From Morganella morganii (GTDB taxonomy: Bacteria > Pseudomonadota > Gammaproteobacteria > Enterobacterales > Enterobacteriaceae), in the NCBI RefSeq assembly GCF_003996855.1, contig NZ_NRQY01000005.1, forward strand, positions 1,142 through 25,948: 24,807 nt of DNA, read 5' to 3'. The number at the start of each line of letters is the position of its first letter. Within the stretch, counting starts at the first letter, position 1. The notes beneath the pieces are model-generated. The model was not told where the DNA came from and searched no databases. It saw only the letters and a program-made list of their open reading frames with translations. Shown piece by piece: positions 21,522-24,807 of the stretch. A program made the position numbers and the translations under genes.

Positions 21522-21833
21522 CTATAAAATCTTAATATTACGTTTGTTATAACTACGGTATGTTAATCGGTTGCCAAGCCGGAAGCCGATTAGCCATGAA
21601 ACGTGTGCTTGCGGATCGTCTTTGAAGATAAATTTAAATATGGTGCCGGTTGTGATGATAAAAATCAGAGCCAGCAGGCCAAAAAGGATTGATTTTTGCG
21701 AGATAGCCGCAAAAACAAGAAAAGCAGCGAGCAACAAAACAGGTGCAACAAGAACCGCCGGAACGCCAAATTTTGTGCGCCGTCTGAAAAACACAGTTTT
21801 GTTTTTTAACGGATTTTCCTTATCGCATTCCAT
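21522..21833 (-). CDS. virB3: VirB3 (inner-membrane T4SS component)
   Basis: A 103-aa protein with basic N-terminus (KTVFFRRRTKFG), two membrane segments (about 25-43, VLVAPVLLLAAFLVFAAIS, and 48-66, ILFGLLALIFIITTGTIF) and a basic C-terminal tail with the family hallmark DDPQ near residue 73 and GFRLGNRLTYRS. VirB3 assists VirB4 in pilus assembly. It is the first gene of the transfer unit, with the promoter in 21834-21901. The Shine-Dalgarno is weak. Identification of this gene as VirB3 and the next as VirB2 is by composition and tail motifs, so the unusual order depends on this reading. Confidence 0.82.
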   Translation of the reverse strand: MECDKENPLKNKTVFFRRRTKFGVPAVLVAPVLLLAAFLVFAAISQKSILFGLLALIFIITTGTIFKFIFKDDPQAHVSWLIGFRLGNRLTYRSYNKRNIKIL

Positions 21834-21901
21834 TTCAGCACCATTTGAAAAATGTATTTATACATGTAAAATAACACCAAGACAACAACAGGTCAATAAT
21901 T
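21834..21901. promoter_or_regulatory. Divergent promoter region between virB3 and the first HTH regulator
   Basis: The 68-nt AT-rich gap contains an inverted repeat ATGTA/TACAT (21852-21856, 21861-21865) overlapping TACATGTA (21861-21868), a natural binding site for a dimeric repressor. Promoters for the virB unit (-) and the regulator (+) must overlap here. No perfect -35/-10 pair stands out. Confidence 0.5.
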
Positions 21902-22216
21902 ATGCACGCGAAATTTTATGGTTATATTGAAGAAGCACTTAATAAAACAAAATATGATACAATTCAATTACTTGCAAAACACTTGGATATGTCACCAAAT
22001 CGCATTTCGCAATGGAAACAAGGTAGGGGAAGTGTAACACCAGCAGAATGTGTACAGATTGCAGAACTGCTCGGTCTTAATGTTGAAGAAATTGCATTTA
22101 TTATTGAAGCTGAAAAACAAACATTACCTGAGTTCAAGAAAAAATGGCTTGAAAAAGCAAGATGTTATCAACGCACTGTCAATCCACCAAACAAATATAA
22201 AAAGATGAGTAAATAA
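21902..22216 (+). CDS. Cro/XRE-type HTH regulator, divergent from the virB operon
   Basis: A 104-residue protein with a helix-turn-helix in residues ~20-55 (TIQLLAKHLDMSPNRISQWKQ, then AECVQIAELLGLNVEEIAF). The C-terminal third is basic and helical with several Cys and Lys (KKKWLEKARCYQ). The family is Cro/CI-like, with an extended C-terminus. The gene lies back to back with virB3 across a palindromic promoter region, so it probably represses the transfer operon and itself. A second HTH gene follows on the same strand 174 nt later. Confidence 0.75.
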   Translation: MHAKFYGYIEEALNKTKYDTIQLLAKHLDMSPNRISQWKQGRGSVTPAECVQIAELLGLNVEEIAFIIEAEKQTLPEFKKKWLEKARCYQRTVNPPNKYKKMSK

Positions 22217-22390
22217 AACAAATTTATCAGTTGATTACTTTTTTACCTGATCAAACATACAGATGCAACCGTTTTCTTTGAGAAAAACCCTCATTAAGAA
22301 TCGTCCGAAAAAAATCCTTTTTTCTCAGTTTTACTAAATGAAGTTTTCCATAAAAAAAGGGATTATAAATGTTTTCGCAGAGAAAACTCT
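22217..22390. promoter_or_regulatory. Control region upstream of the second HTH regulator with repeated operator motif
   Basis: GTTTTCTTTGAGAAAAAC (22271-22288) and GTTTTCGCAGAGAAAAC (22371-22387) are similar inverted repeats whose starts are 100 bp apart; the second ends 3 nt before the ATG at 22391. A partial third site (TTTTTCTCAGTTTTAC) lies near 22319-22334 on the opposite strand. The pattern fits cooperative binding by the HTH protein made downstream (autoregulation). Confidence 0.55.
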
Positions 22391-22636
22391 ATGATCCCTG
22401 AACGACTGAGATATGCCCGTAAACTGCGTGGTTACACGCAGGAGCGGTTAGGAATAAACGCCGGAATTGAAGAATCAACCGCTACATCAAGAATCAGCCA
22501 GTACGAAAGCGGAACATACTCCCCTGACTTCAAGTTGGTTCAGAACATGGCTAAGGTTCTGCGTGTACCGACCTGTTATTTTTACTGTGATGATGAAGAA
22601 CTGGCAGAGTATCTGTTGTATTACTATGAAAGATAA
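22391..22636 (+). CDS. XRE-family HTH regulator
   Basis: An 81-residue DNA-binding protein consisting almost entirely of an XRE helix-turn-helix: residues 1-65 include LRYARKLRGYTQERLG, RISQYESGTYSPD and VQNMAKVLRVPTCYFYCDD. The C-terminal EELAEYLLYYYER may be a dimerisation tail. It resembles phage/plasmid repressors. The upstream sequence contains a Shine-Dalgarno-poor AGAGAAAAC that is also part of an operator site, so the start is less certain; the ATG at 22391 gives the complete fold. It is convergent with the broken SprT-like gene. Confidence 0.8.
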   Translation: MIPERLRYARKLRGYTQERLGINAGIEESTATSRISQYESGTYSPDFKLVQNMAKVLRVPTCYFYCDDEELAEYLLYYYER

Positions 22637-22663
22637 ACTGTTGTGCACTGCAAGAATGTTGAT

Positions 22664-23159
22664 CTAACAGGGTTCAAAATGACTGTTACATAGATTACAG
22701 GTGATATCTAATCCCTTTTTCCCCCACACATTACAACCACAGCGACACCGGTATTTATAGCGGGTCGGTTTAACTTCTTCTTCCTTTTGCAACTGAATAC
22801 CTATTTCCTCAAGGTGATTTAGCTGTTCATCAGATAATAGTGTCTGAATTTCAGCCGCTGTCTGATAAGCAGGAAACCGATCAAACCAACGTCCAGTATT
22901 AGACGGCATTAAACCAATGGCCTCCATTGTTGCCGCCCATTGCTTGTTATGATAGCCCCGTCTTCCGGCTTTACCGTAGTGAAATTGCCACGCATGACAC
23001 CATCTCATGAACAAGAGTCTGCATAATCTCAACCAGCGGAACCACCGCAAAATAACTCGGATTCAGAGCGATTTCATCAATAGCCTCTGAAAACAAAGCT
23101 GCATTGAAATGATCAAAAGCATCCTGAATTTCCTTGTATGCCTGAACGGTAGGTTGCAT
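22664..23159 (-). pseudogene. Broken SprT-like zinc metallopeptidase
   Basis: Two overlapping frames on the minus strand together spell one SprT-like protein. The first (23159 to ~23001) begins MQPTVQAYKEIQDAFDHFNA and carries DEIALNPSYFAVV and the zinc motif beginning LVHEMV. The second (23050-22664) continues HAWQFHYGKAGRRGYHNKQWAATMEAIG and the C-terminal zinc ribbon (CRCGCNVWGKKG ... CNLC). One extra T near 23000-23001 (GTG-T-CATGCG) breaks the frame exactly in the HExxH active-site motif; removing it restores HEMVHAWQFH. About 30-40 residues expected between FNAALF and DEIALNP also appear missing. SprT proteins act in DNA-repair-linked proteolysis; here the gene is probably dead. GGAG lies upstream of the ATG at 23159. 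Confidence 0.8.
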
Positions 23160-23172
23160 CTGACATTCTCCA

Positions 23173-23196
23173 TTTTTGGATTGTACAATCCAAAAA
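23173..23196. promoter_or_regulatory. Perfect 24-bp palindrome upstream of the SprT-like gene
   Basis: TTTTTGGATT (23173-23182), GTAC, AATCCAAAAA (23187-23196), a full dyad with no spacer. It lies between the virB11 stop (23199) and the SprT-like start (23159), about 14 nt before the latter. T residues precede and A residues follow on either strand, so it lacks the U-tail of a terminator and is better read as an operator. Confidence 0.55.
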
Positions 23197-23198
23197 AA

Positions 23199-24251
23199 TC
23201 AACAGTGATCCCTGAAATTATGTGTTTCTTTATCAAAACTGAACACAGTTCTTAACTCTGTGTCGTGAACCTCTGTGATTTCGGTAATGCGTCGTCCGTA
23301 TTCAGGATCTCGGCGGCACTGTACGATAATATCAATTTCTTCCCGTATCAGTTGTTCAGCTAATTCATAGAGAAAGCCGCCAGCTTTCATTAAATAAATA
23401 GCCATTTTGATAATCACTTTTTTAGGACTGGTTGCATGGATCGTAGTCAGGTTTCCGACCGTCCCACTGGTGCAGACATCATAATAAGCATACATCGCTG
23501 TAGGAGTACGAATTTCACCAACCACAACGCTATCCGGCTGGGCGCGTTTTGTTGCAGTAATACAGGTAGCCAAATCAGCAGCAACATCTTTTCGTACCGG
23601 AGCCTCAAAAGCAATCCCTAACGGAAACTGATCAATAATGTTTAATTCAGCCGTATCTTCAACGGTAATAATTCGGATACCCCTGTCCATAAACAGGATC
23701 ATCACCCGCACCAAGGTTGTCTTACCTGAACCGGTATTACCTGCAAAAATGATATTTTTTTTCTGTTTAATCGCTTTCTGCAAATACACCATCATTTCCG
23801 ATGTAAGGTACTCAAACCCGATTAACTTATCACCTGTCAATATATTTTTAGGCACTTTTCGTAATGATACTGATGTTCCTTTAGGTGTGATAAGCGGTGA
23901 TGTAGCCATAATTCGCGAACCATTTGGAAAACGTGCATCAAGTATAGGATAAATATCATCACCGTCCTTAAAATCGCCGGTCTTCATATACGGTTGTTTT
24001 AACGTTTTCGCGATAAGTGTTGTCCATGCATTTAATGCCGATTCACTTTCAAAGCGGTTTTTTGTTTTAATATTCCGTCCATTCTTAACCACCCATATAT
24101 TATTATACTCATTAATAAAAATATCAGTAGTTTCCTCATCATTGTACAGATCGATAATAGGGAACATATCATGCTCAATATTATCATATTCGTTTTTCTG
24201 CTGATTATTAAGAAATTCAACATAACCAAACGGATAATTTTTACCTTTCAT
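23199..24251 (-). CDS. virB11: VirB11-like traffic ATPase, encoded next to the relaxase
   Basis: A 350-aa hexameric ATPase on the cytoplasmic face of the inner membrane. The N-terminal domain contains NIWVVKNGRNIK; the catalytic domain has Walker A GNTGSGKTT (about 171-179), an Asp box region VEDTAELNI, GEIRTPTAMY (Walker B region, ~245) and the His box GTVGNLTTIHATS (263-275). Length and motifs are typical. The ATG at 24251 has GGTGGAAAG upstream; a start at 24299 would overlap the relaxase gene. The gene follows the relaxase after 10 nt, so they are likely one operon. In most P-type systems virB11 closes the virB operon, so this separation is notable. Confidence 0.9.
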   Translation of the reverse strand: MKGKNYPFGYVEFLNNQQKNEYDNIEHDMFPIIDLYNDEETTDIFINEYNNIWVVKNGRNIKTKNRFESESALNAWTTLIAKTLKQPYMKTGDFKDGDDIYPILDARFPNGSRIMATSPLITPKGTSVSLRKVPKNILTGDKLIGFEYLTSEMMVYLQKAIKQKKNIIFAGNTGSGKTTLVRVMILFMDRGIRIITVEDTAELNIIDQFPLGIAFEAPVRKDVAADLATCITATKRAQPDSVVVGEIRTPTAMYAYYDVCTSGTVGNLTTIHATSPKKVIIKMAIYLMKAGGFLYELAEQLIREEIDIIVQCRRDPEYGRRITEITEVHDTELRTVFSFDKETHNFRDHC

Positions 24252-24261
24252 CTTTCCACCT

Positions 24262-24807
24262 TTATCCCAATTTATACGGATCTTGCAAATTAAAAACAAA
24301 CTCCCCGTAACGCTGTTTTAATTCTGCCGGAGAAAACACACCAACCTGACGGAGTTTTTTATCAACCTGAATTTGATATGTATTCCAACTTTCCTGATTG
24401 TAAACTGTTTTATAAAACCGGAGTACATTTGCATCAGTAAAAACATAAATGACATTGTGATAACATCCCCGTTCAATATCCCGAAATGCTGACGCATAAT
24501 TATATTGAATCCGCGCTGCATTCTTTTGCGTTAACTCCATTTCAACCGCAATCACTTGATTATTTTTCATTGTTGCTAACAAATCCGGTTGCCGTGATAA
24601 ACTCATTGGGATTAATTCACTTTCACTCAGGTGAGACTTTATGACTTCGCGTTTTTCAACAACAAACTGCTGAATATTTAAGGAGTGATTAAGATAAGGA
24701 AGGGATAATGTTTTACGGTAAACAAGATTCGATGAAGGTAATAAATATTTTGCATATTCAAAACCGGATTTTGTCAGCATATAGACCTTTGCCCTGCTGC
24801 CTAATAC
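24262..24807 (-). CDS. MOBC-family relaxase (MobC-like), C-terminal part
   Basis: The frame is open to the right edge, so the protein begins outside the window and the ATG at 24780 is internal. The visible part starts with a winged-helix-like end (VLGSRAKVYMLTKSG...). It continues with a nuclease-fold core: QPDLLATMKNNQVIAVEMELTQKNAARIQYNY, which has the Asp...Glu-x-Glu-x-Thr-x-Lys spacing of PD-(D/E)XK-like enzymes. That signature is seen in the replication-relaxation superfamily, including CloDF13 MobC. The relaxase would nick oriT. Adjacent virB11 and a MobB-like coupling protein elsewhere agree. An alternative is a related replication or regulatory member of the same superfamily. Confidence 0.65.
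   Translation of the reverse strand, partial: VLGSRAKVYMLTKSGFEYAKYLLPSSNLVYRKTLSLPYLNHSLNIQQFVVEKREVIKSHLSESELIPMSLSRQPDLLATMKNNQVIAVEMELTQKNAARIQYNYASAFRDIERGCYHNVIYVFTDANVLRFYKTVYNQESWNTYQIQVDKKLRQVGVFSPAELKQRYGEFVFNLQDPYKLG

Noticed and set aside
23173..23196. Palindrome after virB11 read as an intrinsic terminator
   Set aside because: On both strands the stem is preceded by T and followed by A residues, the reverse of a terminator; it fits an operator better.

Overview
The window reads as a slice of a conjugative plasmid from a gammaproteobacterium, most likely an Enterobacterales host. The main evidence is a RepFIIA-type replicon with antisense RNA control, two CcdA/CcdB-type toxin-antitoxin pairs, and a P-type (VirB-like) type IV secretion system (T4SS). 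It also carries a relaxase fragment with the PD-(D/E)XK-like signature of the MOBC (CloDF13 MobC) family and the end of a coupling protein. I cannot name the plasmid or species from sequence alone. Both window edges cut through genes: the coupling protein at the left and the relaxase at the right. The element is therefore larger than the window.

Layout. Positions 1-2077 (+) hold the C-terminal part of the coupling protein and two tightly packed unknown genes, closed by a terminator that overlaps the last stop codon. Positions 2103-3866 (-) hold an unknown gene and an ArdC-type antirestriction gene. The ardC-like gene is preceded by a 120-bp concentric inverted repeat. Positions 3971-4605 (+) are the first ccdAB-like pair, with a perfect inverted-repeat operator. 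Positions 4606-5330 are non-coding, with a perfect DnaA box, direct repeats and a centromere-like array of TGCAAATACA repeats. Positions 5331-6333 (+) are a ParA/ribbon-helix-helix partition operon. Positions 6387-7552 are non-coding and structure-rich, and are the likely replication origin region. Positions 7553-8613 are the replicon: repA, a 21-codon coupled leader peptide, and a counter-transcribed RNA with its own promoter and terminator. Positions 8816-9369 (-) are the second ccdAB pair.

Positions 9467-21833 (-) form one dense transcription unit read right to left: virB3, virB2, virB4, virB5, a small secreted protein (possible entry exclusion), virB6, virB8, virB9, virB10, a PilL-like periplasmic protein, a VirB7-like lipoprotein, virB1, a TrbM-like protein with N-terminal tandem repeats, ssb, a small membrane protein, an exported thermonuclease and an exported SGNH hydrolase. 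Two helix-turn-helix regulator genes (21902-22636, +) diverge from the virB promoter. At the right end (-) are the relaxase and virB11, which is detached from the main virB cluster. A SprT-like metallopeptidase gene broken by a frameshift follows.

How it works together. RepA, the leader peptide and the antisense RNA set copy number. ParA/RHH and two toxin-antitoxin pairs hold the plasmid in the population. The relaxase, coupling protein, VirB proteins and detached VirB11 carry out transfer. ArdC, SSB and perhaps the secreted enzymes help establishment or envelope crossing. The most unusual points are the virB3-virB2 gene order, the PilL-like protein inside a VirB operon, the secreted nuclease plus SGNH hydrolase at the operon end, the repeat-bearing TrbM, the large palindrome upstream of ardC, and a CcdB lacking the canonical C-terminus.
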